NCBI RefSeq assembly: GCF_002934365.1
Contig: NZ_PTIY01000005.1
Location: 186,001 to 250,000 of the forward strand
Origin: Methylobacter tundripaludum
GTDB taxonomy: Bacteria; Pseudomonadota; Gammaproteobacteria; Methylococcales; Methylomonadaceae
DNA length: 64,000 nt
Reading direction: 5' to 3'
Of the stretch, positions 53,411-62,308 are shown in pieces; the stretch's first letter is position 1; each line of letters starts with the position of its first letter. The position numbers and the translations under genes are program-made. The notes under the pieces are model-generated. The model made no database searches. It was not told where the DNA came from and saw nothing but the letters and a program-made list of their open reading frames with translations.

Positions 53411-55366
53411 TCATATTTCCGTTAACCAATAAAATTGATAAGCCTGCAAAACGATCCGGCGATCGAACTGGGCGGGACTTCTGCCGCTGTATAAATCGAC
53501 GAACCGGCCGTAAAGATTAATGCCCCGGCCACTGATGACATCCAGGTCGAGATACTGGGGATTGGCGTCGAAATTGGCGACCACCAGGACCCGTTCCGAC
53601 GGCCGCAAATGATTGAAGCGGATAAAACAGAGCAAATGCTCATTATCGACGTCAAGTAATTCGCGGTTGTTGAAATCGGCGAACGCAGTCGTTTCCTTGC
53701 GGATGGCGATCATTTTTTTCAATGCGCTGAACAGGCTGTATTCCACCGTGCCTTGTCTTTTTCGCAATTCGGCTCTTTCCCAATTGATCTTGGGCCGGTG
53801 AATCCAGCGGTTGTCGCCGCTTTTACCGGGGTCATCGAGATAACTGTAGTCGTTGACGACGCCCAGCGCATCGCCGTTGTACAGCAGCGGAATGCCGCCG
53901 AAAGACAGGATCACGCTATGCAGTAGCAGGATTTTATTGACCGCGGCTAATATCAGGGCCGAATCGCCGCTTTCCGCTGCCGCTTCCAATCCCGCCAGCG
54001 ATGCCAGCGAGCCGCAAATGCGCGCATCGCCGGTCTCGTCATTGCGCATAAACACCATGCCTCTGGCCGGCGAAGCTTCGAATTGACCGCTGAAATAATC
54101 GACCAGGAATTTTCGGTGCGCGAAAGGTTCGTAATCGGCCGCCCGGACATCGTTGTCGTCGAAACCGAAGCCGATGTCGTCATGGCAGCGCACATAGTTG
54201 AGCCAAGTCGCCCGTTCCAGTTTGGCGGGCAGGTTTTTCACGCCCTGATAGAGTAATTTGGCATTGGTGGTGGCAATGCCGTCCCACAGCAACGCCATCA
54301 GCGTGGCGTTGTAAGCGATTTCGCATTCCTTGGCGATAATGGCGTCTTCGCCGAAATATTTGATCACTTCAACCGGCGCAACGATCGCTTCGGCAATAAA
54401 CAACACGCCGGGCGCGGTCACTTGGCAGCAGTCCTTCATCAATTGCAGAATCAGATGCGCATTGCGCTCGTTCTGGCAGGAGCTGCCGATTTTTTTCCAC
54501 AGGAACGCAACGGCGTCGAGACGCAGCACATCGACGCCCTGATTGGCCCAAAACAGGATAATGTCGAGCATTTCAATGAACACTTCGGGATTGCTGTAAT
54601 TCAAATCCCACTGGTAATCGTGGAAGACGGTCATCACCCATTTTTGCATGTCGGCATTCCAGGTGAAATTGCCCGGCGCGCTTTCGGGAAAAATTTCCGG
54701 CATGCTTTGTTCGAACATGTCGGGAATTTCCCGGTTATCGAACATGAAATAATAATCCTGATAGCGGCGCTCCCCCGTGACCGCCTTTTGAGCCCATTCA
54801 TGCTCGTCGGAGGTATGATTGAGCACTATATCCAAGACCAGCAGAATATCGCGTTTCCTGAATTCCCCGGCAACGCGGCGTAAATCGTTAATGTCGCCGA
54901 GCCTGTCGTCGATTTTGCGGAAATCGCTGATCGCATAACCGCCGTCGCTTTTGCCGGCCGGGCACATCAAAATCGGCATGATATGCACCATGTTGATACC
55001 CAGCTCCTGGAAATACGGGGTCTTGTCGGCCAAATCGTCCAGGTTTTCGGCAAAACCGTTGGTGTATAGCGCCATGCCGACCCATTTTTGCGACAGGAAC
55101 CAGTTATGATCCTGTTCGCGCGCGATATCGACGCTTTCCAGTTCCGCGGAGCGGTTGATATAGCCTTTAGCCATGGTTTCCACCAGGCGCTGCATTTGCG
55201 GCTTAAAGTCCTTGCGCTGTCCGTAGAGGTTAAAAAACAGCGAATAAATGGCGTAAAAATTAGCGCCCAGCCGGGTATAAAAATGCCGCAAATCCTGCCT
55301 GCTGATTTCCGGTTTTAAATCGTCCAGAATGGCGTTCAATAGCGAGTGGGAAACTTGTTCGTACAT
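53411..55366 (-). CDS. ams: Amylosucrase
   Basis: A 651-residue GH13 enzyme that uses sucrose to extend an alpha-1,4-glucan, releasing fructose. The catalytic nucleophile is Asp284 (VLRLDAVAFLW) and the acid/base Glu326 (LFIAEAIVAP); DIVLNHTSDEHEW and RCHDDIGFGF are the other GH13 motifs. Positions nearly match the Neisseria enzyme. It is downstream of sps and spp on the same strand but 459 bp away, so it may have its own promoter. In other methanotrophs fruK lies in this cluster; it is not seen here. Confidence 0.94.
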   Translation of the reverse strand: MYEQVSHSLLNAILDDLKPEISRQDLRHFYTRLGANFYAIYSLFFNLYGQRKDFKPQMQRLVETMAKGYINRSAELESVDIAREQDHNWFLSQKWVGMALYTNGFAENLDDLADKTPYFQELGINMVHIMPILMCPAGKSDGGYAISDFRKIDDRLGDINDLRRVAGEFRKRDILLVLDIVLNHTSDEHEWAQKAVTGERRYQDYYFMFDNREIPDMFEQSMPEIFPESAPGNFTWNADMQKWVMTVFHDYQWDLNYSNPEVFIEMLDIILFWANQGVDVLRLDAVAFLWKKIGSSCQNERNAHLILQLMKDCCQVTAPGVLFIAEAIVAPVEVIKYFGEDAIIAKECEIAYNATLMALLWDGIATTNAKLLYQGVKNLPAKLERATWLNYVRCHDDIGFGFDDNDVRAADYEPFAHRKFLVDYFSGQFEASPARGMVFMRNDETGDARICGSLASLAGLEAAAESGDSALILAAVNKILLLHSVILSFGGIPLLYNGDALGVVNDYSYLDDPGKSGDNRWIHRPKINWERAELRKRQGTVEYSLFSALKKMIAIRKETTAFADFNNRELLDVDNEHLLCFIRFNHLRPSERVLVVANFDANPQYLDLDVISGRGINLYGRFVDLYSGRSPAQFDRRIVLQAYQFYWLTEI

Positions 55367-55824
55367 AGCGTTATCCTGACGGAACTAAAATTAAGTGACT
55401 ATTCGCGCGTGATGGAACACGGATGACACTGATAAGACGGATTTAAAAAAACCTCAAGCCGGACGGGGCATGTTGCCCCGTTCGAAACATTTTACGACTG
55501 TCAATATAGCCACTTAGCTCTAATGCCACAAAAACGTTAGGGACGGGGTTGCAAACCCCGTCCCGCTTGTGGAATCCGTCAAATCCGCGTTCTATTGACA
55601 TGCTCCGTCGCGCTCCAATCTATATTTCTTCGTGGTGAATAAAAAATAGCACATACGCTAGTTCCCAAGCTCTCCAGCTTGGGAATTCAGTGTAGGAAGC
55701 TCCAGCTTCCCGTCTCGCAAAGCTGGAGCTTTGCTCACTGGGTTCCCAAGCAGGAGCTTGGGGACCAGCAAAACCAGCAAACCAGCAAAGACACGAAATA
55801 TATTCATTATGCTCAATTGCAAAG
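55367..55824. repeat. Cluster of hairpin repeats between spp and ams
   Basis: The 459-bp gap is a patchwork of palindromes: GGACGGGGCATGTTGCCCCG near 55461, GGGACGGGGTT..AACCCCGTCCC at 55540-55564, GTTCCCAAGCT..AGCTTGGGAA at 55660-55684, GGAAGCTCCAGCTTCC at 55695-55710, GCAAAGCTGGAGCTTTGC at 55717-55734 and GTTCCCAAGC..GAGCTTGGGGAC at 55741-55764. An arm of the AACACGGATGACAC repeat is at 55416. These may fold transcripts from sps-spp and reduce reading into ams. No trace of fruK. Confidence 0.7.
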
Positions 55825-56664
55825 TCATTCCATCCAAATCTGCGTGCCGGGATGATAATGGGCAACGCCCTCCAGTATCCCGGCGCTGTAATTGCCGTTC
55901 ATGCCTAAAAAACCGCCTTGCGCCAAATAAAACGCCGCCATCGTTCCCTGTTTCCGGGCTTGAGTTTTGGCTTGCTCGACAACATCAAGATCGGCGTTGG
56001 CGACCAATACCGACTGAATCGCGCTGGCGAGCACCGGCAAATCGTTACCGCTGTCGCCGGCGAAAACCGTGTTGGCGTAATCGAAGCTCTGATGTTGCAT
56101 TAAAAACTCCACGGCATGGAGTTTCGTCGCATGCGCGGGTAACACGTCCAACAGTCCCGTCGATGTCGCTTCGTCGACACTGTAGATCAAGCCGGCCGCC
56201 ACTTGCCGGGTTTCCAGCCGCCGCAGCATTTCCCGTTGCAGCGCGTCGATGTCAGCCTGCAACGGCAGGTAATAGCTGAGTTTGTAACGGTTTTGCTTGG
56301 CTTCTTCCTGTAGGCGCAAAAACGGTAAATCGCCAAACAAAGGCCGTAAATCGTTTGCCGTCAAGCCCTGCCAATCGGCGGCAATGTCCTGCTCCCATTC
56401 AGGCCAATGCCGCCATTCTCCGGTATGTACTTGATAAATAGTCGTGCCGACATCGCCGATAACCCAATCGGGCAACGGCAGTTCGTATTCCCGGATGGCG
56501 TCTTCAACCAGCTCGCGGTGCCGGCCGCTGACATAAGCCAGGGTCACCTCCGGGCGCGAAACCAGTCGGCTAAAAGCCGCCCGCGCACCGGGCGATTCGG
56601 GCTGTCTGCCGTTCGGCAGCAGGGTGCGGTCAAGATCGGTACAAATCAGGATGCGTTTGTTCAT
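55825..56664 (-). CDS. spp: Sucrose-phosphate phosphatase
   Basis: A 279-residue HAD phosphatase that releases sucrose from sucrose 6-phosphate. Motif I is complete, CTDLDRTLLP with Asp10 and Asp12; AYVSGRHRE is motif II and FAGDSGNDLPVL is motif IV. It follows sps by 15 bp. Because the HAD domain of Sps lacks its nucleophile, this separate enzyme is needed for the last step. Sucrose is the compatible solute of some halotolerant methanotrophs. Confidence 0.93.
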   Translation of the reverse strand: MNKRILICTDLDRTLLPNGRQPESPGARAAFSRLVSRPEVTLAYVSGRHRELVEDAIREYELPLPDWVIGDVGTTIYQVHTGEWRHWPEWEQDIAADWQGLTANDLRPLFGDLPFLRLQEEAKQNRYKLSYYLPLQADIDALQREMLRRLETRQVAAGLIYSVDEATSTGLLDVLPAHATKLHAVEFLMQHQSFDYANTVFAGDSGNDLPVLASAIQSVLVANADLDVVEQAKTQARKQGTMAAFYLAQGGFLGMNGNYSAGILEGVAHYHPGTQIWME

Positions 56665-56679
56665 GGGCTTTGGACTCTG

Positions 56680-58818
56680 TTAGCGATTGAAAAAATCGTA
56701 ATGTTCGATGGCCTCCAATATGCCCCAGGCATGCGAACCCTCGGCGAAATAGACCTGCTCGGTATCGCCCAGAATGGACAGCTCCTCGCAATGACGGTTG
56801 GCGACCACGACCCCGAGGGTGTTGCCGCGCAACATATCCTCGTCGCCACCGGAACCGCCCGTAGCCAGGATACGCTCCAGCGGAATATTCCATTGCCGGG
56901 CGACATAGCGCAATGCCTGGCCTTTGGAGGCCCTGGCCGGAACAAAGTCCAAAAACTGCCCGAACGAGAGCGTCGTATTGACCGACAATTCGTGCTGCCG
57001 CAGTAGCGTAAGGATTTCTTCCATCGGCGGCGCGCTATTGCTGTCGTAAAGATAGGAAAGCTTAAACCGGCTCTGTTCGCTTTTGGCTTGCAGCGTCAGG
57101 CCCGGCAAACCGCTGATGACGCGCCGCAGCACGTTAGGCGTCCACAAATGATCGATATGATAGGTCCAGGCAATATCGGCGATCAGTTGCGGCGCATAGT
57201 AGATTTCAGTGCCGAGACTGGTGATTAAAATATCCGGCATCGGAATCTTGTGTTTTTTAAAGACCGCCAGAACCGCATCCAGCCGCCGCCCGGTGGCGAT
57301 GCCGAATAGAAGCTTCTTACGTTTTTCGCGAATCAGTTTTACAAATTGCTCCAAGCCTTCGGCGTCGCCCAACAAAGTATTATCGATAGCGCTAAAAATG
57401 GCTTGTTTTCGGAAGCGGCCGGTTTTGGCGAGCGGCGGGGCTTTCGGGAGTGAGCCCGCTTGCTGCGGTAGCGCCTGAATCTTTCGCAAATAGGCTTGCG
57501 TATGGGAGTCCCAAGAATAATACCGGGCGACGTTTTGCAAGCCATTTGCGGAAAATTCCCGCCAAAGCTCCGGATTTTCGAGAATAGTCAACAAGGCTTC
57601 AGCCATCGCCGTCTTGTCCACCGGGTCGACCAGCAAGCCGTTGCGGCAATTGCCGATGATGTCCACCGGACCGCCGTTTTCGGTGGCGACCAGCGGCAGG
57701 CCGCTGGCGGCCGCTTCCAGCAGCGTCAAGCCGAACGGTTCGGTCAGGGCCGGATTGATGAACACGCCTCCGGATGCCGCCGCAAGACGGTAAATGTCGG
57801 CGACCTCGTCAGCCGCGTGGTGTTTCGGCAGCGCGACCCGACCGTAGAGATCGTAATAATCGGCAACCAATAACAGCTCCGTCAAAACCCCTTGCGGGCC
57901 TTCGCTCAACTCCCGGATGTCTTCGCGATTACCGGCGACGATCACCAGATTGGCTAGCTGCTGCAAACGCGGCGATTCCCCGTAAGCCTCCAACAGTCCG
58001 ACGATATTTTTCCGTTGGTCGGGACGGGACATCGCCAATATCACCGGCTTATCCGGTTCATGCAGCGGCATCTTGAGTTTTTTTGCAAAAGCAATGCTTT
58101 CGCCGGCGGAAGCGGGCGGATGAAACATGTCGAGATCGGTTCCCGGCGGTATGATTGCCATCTTGTCCGGCGTGTAGCAATCGTAAAGCTCGTATTGCTC
58201 TTCGATTTCATTGCGGGTGCTGGTAATCACCAGATCGGCGTTGGTCAGCGTCTCCTCTTCGGCGCCGATACGGCGCGACATATGATAACGCTGCTCGATC
58301 GCCTCCATCGCCAAGCCCATCGCGAGCAGCCTGCGGCATTTGTCGCGTCCCAAAGAATGGCCGGTATGGATTAACGGCAACCCGGTCCAATGCGCAAGGC
58401 GGACGCCGACATAACCGGCGTCGGCATAATGGCTGTGCAGAATATCCGGCCAGCGCGGTTGGCGGTGCAGCCAACTCAGTAAATTATCGGCGAAACTATC
58501 CAGATGATCCCAGAGCTCTTCTTTGCGAATATACGCTTCGGGACCCGCTTCGATACGGACTATTTGTGCATTTTCCGACAGCGGTTCGACGGGCTCTGCG
58601 TAATCGGGGCCGACTTCGCTGTCGATTATCCGCCGCGTTACCAAATCCACCCGCCCGACATTCGGCTGTTTTGCCAGCGCCTTGGCCAGCTCAACGACAT
58701 ATTTGGTTTGACCGCCGGTATCCGCGTCGCTTCCCAGTTCCAGGTCACAGCCTCTAATCAAGCCGTGAACGCTGATTAACAGGATATACAGCGGTTCGGT
58801 ATTAGTGTTCTCAATCAT
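56680..58818 (-). CDS. sps: Sucrose-phosphate synthase (GT4 with inactive HAD domain)
   Basis: A 712-residue enzyme that joins UDP-glucose and fructose 6-phosphate. Residues 1-460 form the GT4 part (LISVHGLIRGCDLELGSDAD, DTGGQTKYVVELAKAL, and EPFGLTLLEAAASGLPLVAT). The C-terminal HAD-like domain begins near 474, but motif I reads FSAIDNTLLG, so Ala477 replaces the nucleophile Asp. It is therefore predicted to be a non-catalytic phosphatase domain, as in some cyanobacterial SPS. First gene of the sucrose operon. Confidence 0.94.
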   Translation of the reverse strand: MIENTNTEPLYILLISVHGLIRGCDLELGSDADTGGQTKYVVELAKALAKQPNVGRVDLVTRRIIDSEVGPDYAEPVEPLSENAQIVRIEAGPEAYIRKEELWDHLDSFADNLLSWLHRQPRWPDILHSHYADAGYVGVRLAHWTGLPLIHTGHSLGRDKCRRLLAMGLAMEAIEQRYHMSRRIGAEEETLTNADLVITSTRNEIEEQYELYDCYTPDKMAIIPPGTDLDMFHPPASAGESIAFAKKLKMPLHEPDKPVILAMSRPDQRKNIVGLLEAYGESPRLQQLANLVIVAGNREDIRELSEGPQGVLTELLLVADYYDLYGRVALPKHHAADEVADIYRLAAASGGVFINPALTEPFGLTLLEAAASGLPLVATENGGPVDIIGNCRNGLLVDPVDKTAMAEALLTILENPELWREFSANGLQNVARYYSWDSHTQAYLRKIQALPQQAGSLPKAPPLAKTGRFRKQAIFSAIDNTLLGDAEGLEQFVKLIREKRKKLLFGIATGRRLDAVLAVFKKHKIPMPDILITSLGTEIYYAPQLIADIAWTYHIDHLWTPNVLRRVISGLPGLTLQAKSEQSRFKLSYLYDSNSAPPMEEILTLLRQHELSVNTTLSFGQFLDFVPARASKGQALRYVARQWNIPLERILATGGSGGDEDMLRGNTLGVVVANRHCEELSILGDTEQVYFAEGSHAWGILEAIEHYDFFNR

Positions 58819-59184
58819 TGCAGATAGACTCTTTAATTACCGGTGTATTTAAAAATACGCTCCGGTCATAAATTCCGGATTTTTAGCTTCAGTAATTCCG
58901 AACCGTTTTTCCATGTCCCTAACCGTCTGTAAACCAGTTCGTGTTGCAGCAGATCAGTCCCAGTGAATCTAAGGAATTTATTAATTATAGGATTGCACAC
59001 ATTAATCCTTTCTTAAGGTTCGAGACTCATCCGGGCCTTCATGGTACAAACGAGACTGCAAATGCGTTGTCGAAACGGGAAGCCTGGCTTTCACAGGCTC
59101 AAATAAACAATGGTCTGCACCGGATAACTTGTTACAATCGAATTCAGCTCTACTCTGTCATTTAACATCTACCGGAGTCCATAC
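58819..59184. promoter_or_regulatory. Divergent promoter region, sps versus CPA2 antiporter
   Basis: A 366-bp space between the minus-strand sps and the plus-strand antiporter gene must hold both promoters. Osmolyte synthesis and ion transport facing each other suggest shared osmotic control. No clear operator was identified; TTGTTACAATCG near 59128 might be part of the antiporter promoter. Confidence 0.45.
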
Positions 59185-60360
59185 ATGGAAGCTTATCCTT
59201 CTGAACTTCTGCTTATCACATTCGTTGCGATGCTGGCTCCGCTCCTTGCCGAGTTGCCGGGCAGTGTGCGCTTTCCTGTCGTGGTGCTTGAAGTCGTTTT
59301 GGGGATACTGATAGGCCCTCATGTCTTTCATCTGGCTAATCCTGACGGCATGATCGCCATGTTAGGGCAACTCGGTTTAACTTTTCTGCTGTTCTTGGTC
59401 GGACTTGAGATAGATTTCGACAAGATTCGCGGCAAACCCTTGTCATTAGCGGTAGGCAGTTGGTTTATTACCTTCCTGTCGGCGATAGTTTGTATGTTTT
59501 TCTTCAATGTCATCGGACTCATCCAGAGCCCGCCTTTATTGGCCGCAACCGCCTTATCCACCACCGCCTTGGGCATACTGGCCCCTATTCTGCGCGACCG
59601 TGGCGAACTTAACACCGATTTCGGCAAGCACATCGTGGCAACAGCGGCTGTCGGTGAGTTTGGCCCCTTGGTGATTATTTCGCTATTGCTGATCACTACC
59701 CATGACACTTTTTTACACACGCTGTTTGTCGTGACCTTTATTATCATCTCCTTGGCCGTGGCGAATGTTGCCCTGCACATGCGCTCCTCGCCATTGCTCG
59801 ATAAACTGGCGCACACCATGCAGAGCAGCGGCCAGCTTCCGGTGAGAATTTGTATCCTGTTGCAAGTTTTGTTAGCCACACTCGCCGCTAAATTCGGCCT
59901 GAATATTGTGTTGGGGGCATTTACTGCGGGCATGGTGGTCAGACTCGCCATTAAAGGAACGGAGGGCGAGCTGTTGCAGCATAAGCTGGACGCAATCGGT
60001 TATGGCTTCCTGATACCCATCTTCTTTATCGTTGCAGGCATGAAGTTCGAACTCAGCGCCCTGTGGTCTACCCCCCTCGCTCCGATACAAATCGCTCTTT
60101 TGTCGGGTTTGTTGGTTCTGGTTCGAGGCGTTCCGTTGTTTTTTTACAAGCATGAGCTGACTGCCGAGGAAAAAATACCTTTCATGTTTTATTCGTCCAC
60201 AGGTCTTCCGTTGATCGTCATCATTAGCGAAATCGGCGTTTCCTCTGGATTAATGCCGCCGGACAGGGCGTCAATCCTGGTCGGTGCGGGTATGGTTTCG
60301 GTGTTGTTGTTCCCCGTGTTGGCGGTAAAACTACGCGGTAAATTCGTTTTGCCTTGGTGA
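59185..60360 (+). CDS. CPA2-family cation:proton antiporter (Kef-like, no TrkA domain)
   Basis: A 391-residue antiporter with 11-12 helices. Typical stretches: LPGSVRFPVVVLEVVLGILI, LFLVGLEIDFDKIRG, ATALSTTALGILAPILRDRG and TAGMVVRLAIKG. It stops after the membrane part, without the NAD-binding TrkA-N domain of KefB/C, so it is more like Na+/H+ or K+/H+ antiporters of the short form. It is followed by a ClC protein gene and a DUF190 gene on the same strand. Confidence 0.9.
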   Translation: MEAYPSELLLITFVAMLAPLLAELPGSVRFPVVVLEVVLGILIGPHVFHLANPDGMIAMLGQLGLTFLLFLVGLEIDFDKIRGKPLSLAVGSWFITFLSAIVCMFFFNVIGLIQSPPLLAATALSTTALGILAPILRDRGELNTDFGKHIVATAAVGEFGPLVIISLLLITTHDTFLHTLFVVTFIIISLAVANVALHMRSSPLLDKLAHTMQSSGQLPVRICILLQVLLATLAAKFGLNIVLGAFTAGMVVRLAIKGTEGELLQHKLDAIGYGFLIPIFFIVAGMKFELSALWSTPLAPIQIALLSGLLVLVRGVPLFFYKHELTAEEKIPFMFYSSTGLPLIVIISEIGVSSGLMPPDRASILVGAGMVSVLLFPVLAVKLRGKFVLPW

Positions 60361-60414
60361 TGTTTACGAAAAAATTACATTTATCGACCTTATCCTTGAG
60401 ATAGAATTTTCATT

Positions 60415-61701
60415 TTGAAACCATTTCTTCATCTATTTTCGTATATCGCCTGGAAACAACGTCTGGTATTCTGGCTGGGCGCAATTATGGTCGGTCTGGT
60501 CATCGTCATGATGACTATGCTCAGCGAATGGGCCGCGCAAACCTACCGCGTTCTTGCGCTGCAATACCCCTGGTTTCATTTTGTCATTCCGCCAGTCGGA
60601 CTGGGCTTTACTGCATGGCTCACTTTTCGTTTCTTTCCCGGCAGCGAACGCAGCGGCATTCCACAGGTTAAAACAGCCTTGGAATTTGCTGACAACTTTA
60701 AAGAAACAGCCAAATTGATTTCCTTAAGAATTGCCATCGGGAAAATGTTCCTGCCGATTATGGGTCTGCTTTCCGGGGCCTCAGTCGGTTTCGGCGGCCC
60801 TGCCGTGCATGTCGGCGCATCGGTGATGTTGTCACTCGGTAAAGTGATTAAATTTCCGCCTCATTATTTAGAGAAAGGTTTAATTCTGGCAGGCAGCGCG
60901 GCCGGTTTTGCCGCAATGTTCAGCACCCCGTTGGCGGGCATTATTTTTGCTGTTGAAGAAATGGGCCGAACCTTGGAAGAACGAATCAGCAGTCTGGTAT
61001 TAACCGCCATTATTTTTTCCGGCGTGACCGCCTATGCGTTATTAAACAGCTACATTTATTTTGAAGATGAATCGCTGATCATGCCAATAGGACAAAGCTG
61101 GTTTGCTATCCCGTTATGCGGGATTATCGGCGGGTTTTTGGGAGGCTTGTTTAGCAAAATCACTATTTTCGGCAGCCGACTCCTCAAGCGAACCGGCATC
61201 TCGATGGTTGTGATCGCTATAGCGTGCGGCGGAATCATCGCTACAGTGAATTATTTCTCCAATGGTGCGACCGTGGGCACAGGTTATCAACAAACCAAAG
61301 CCATATTACACAGCGCTCAAGCGATGGAACCTTCTTATCCGTTCCTGAAAATGCTCGCTACGTGCGCCACTTTCTTTAGCGGCATACCCAGCGGTATTTT
61401 TGTCCCATCACTGGCAACAGGGGCTGGGATTGGTGTCGACTTGGCTAACTGGTTTCCGATTGCGCCCGCTTCAGCGATGATTTTACTGAGCATGACCGCT
61501 TATTTCTCGGGTATGCTGCAAACACCGCTCACCTCGTTCGTGATTGTTATGGAAATGACTAATAGCCATGAAATTATGATTCCGCTGATGGCGACCGCTT
61601 TTTTGGCCAGCGGGACATCTAAATTAATACATTCGGTACCGTTGTACCTTGCTTTATGTGAAGCCTATCGATTGCCGTCAATGTGTTCGGCACGACGGTA
61701 A
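60415..61701 (+). CDS. ClC-family chloride channel/transporter lacking the gating Glu
   Basis: A 428-residue ClC membrane protein starting at TTG 60415 (start uncertain). GSERSGIPQVK near 77-86 is the first ion-binding loop, and GASVGFGGPAVHVGA at 121-135 is the second. In ClC exchangers this loop reads GxEGP and the Glu is the proton gate; here position 127 is Gly. The third loop is GIPSGIFVPSLATGAGIGV. Loss of the Glu predicts Cl- passage uncoupled from protons. No CBS domains. Confidence 0.9.
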   Translation: MKPFLHLFSYIAWKQRLVFWLGAIMVGLVIVMMTMLSEWAAQTYRVLALQYPWFHFVIPPVGLGFTAWLTFRFFPGSERSGIPQVKTALEFADNFKETAKLISLRIAIGKMFLPIMGLLSGASVGFGGPAVHVGASVMLSLGKVIKFPPHYLEKGLILAGSAAGFAAMFSTPLAGIIFAVEEMGRTLEERISSLVLTAIIFSGVTAYALLNSYIYFEDESLIMPIGQSWFAIPLCGIIGGFLGGLFSKITIFGSRLLKRTGISMVVIAIACGGIIATVNYFSNGATVGTGYQQTKAILHSAQAMEPSYPFLKMLATCATFFSGIPSGIFVPSLATGAGIGVDLANWFPIAPASAMILLSMTAYFSGMLQTPLTSFVIVMEMTNSHEIMIPLMATAFLASGTSKLIHSVPLYLALCEAYRLPSMCSARR

Positions 61702-61732
61702 TTCGATTAAATACGTTATTTAGGAATTAGTT

Positions 61733-62044
61733 ATGGCAACTCAATCTATTACGATAGCGCGGATTTATCTTCGGGAAGACGAACATCTGCTTGGTAGTAT
61801 CTTTGATTTTTTGCACGACGAAGAAAAAGTCTTAGGCATCACGGTATTCCAAGGGATTATGGGGTTTGGCCCGGACGGAATAATTCGTACCAGCCATCTA
61901 CTAACCTTGTCTCTGGATTTGCCGCTGGTCATCGAATTCTACGACTTACCTGAACGGGTTGAGAGCGTAATCAACCATCTTCAAACCCAGATGGGCTTAT
62001 CTCATATAGTGAGTTGGCCGGCAATTAGCCATATCAGAGATTGA
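61733..62044 (+). CDS. DUF190 protein
   Basis: A 103-residue protein of DUF190 (IARIYLREDEHLLGSIFDFL, LPLVIEFYDLPERVESVINH), with a PII-like fold. DUF190 genes often follow ion transporters such as CrcB or ClC and may be regulatory. It ends HIVSWPAISHIRD. Nearly the same ending occurs in the GH5 protein 1.6 kb downstream. Ribosome-binding site AGGAA. Confidence 0.88.
   Translation: MATQSITIARIYLREDEHLLGSIFDFLHDEEKVLGITVFQGIMGFGPDGIIRTSHLLTLSLDLPLVIEFYDLPERVESVINHLQTQMGLSHIVSWPAISHIRD
62009..62042 (+). repeat. Direct repeat, copy A (end of DUF190 gene)
   Basis: AGTGAGTTGGCCGGCAATTA and the following GCCATATCAGAGAT, the end of the DUF190 gene. Copy B at 63612-63645 differs at about four positions. 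Together they bracket 1.6 kb holding an IS remnant and the GH5 gene. Confidence 0.75.
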
Positions 62045-62103
62045 TCTTGCTCCGATCTAGCGACACTCGGCTAAGAGCGTAATCCCTGACTCCGAGGTCA
62101 AAA

Positions 62104-62280
62104 ATGAAAACCAAAAAAGAACCAACCTCCCCAACAATACGCAACAAATATACAGCTCAGTTTAAGGAGTAGGCGTTGGAACGTGCAGACCGTGACGGCA
62201 TTCCCAAGGCGGCCAAAGATTTAGGGCTTGCCGAATCGATATTGTATAATTGGCGAGCCAAACGTCGCCAAACCGGTTAG
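62104..62280 (+). pseudogene. IS3-type orfA remnant with internal stop
   Basis: The frame reads KTKKEPTSPTIRNKYTAQFK, Glu, a TAG stop at 62170, then ALERADRDGIPKAAKDLGLA and ESILYNWRAKRRQTG. This is the HTH N-terminus of an IS3-type transposase; the stop stands where related proteins have Gln (CAG to TAG). No orfB follows, as the GH5 gene starts 29 bp later. Confidence 0.83.
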
Positions 62281-62308
62281 TCTTTTGAAGATAGCCCTAT
62301 TGATATTT

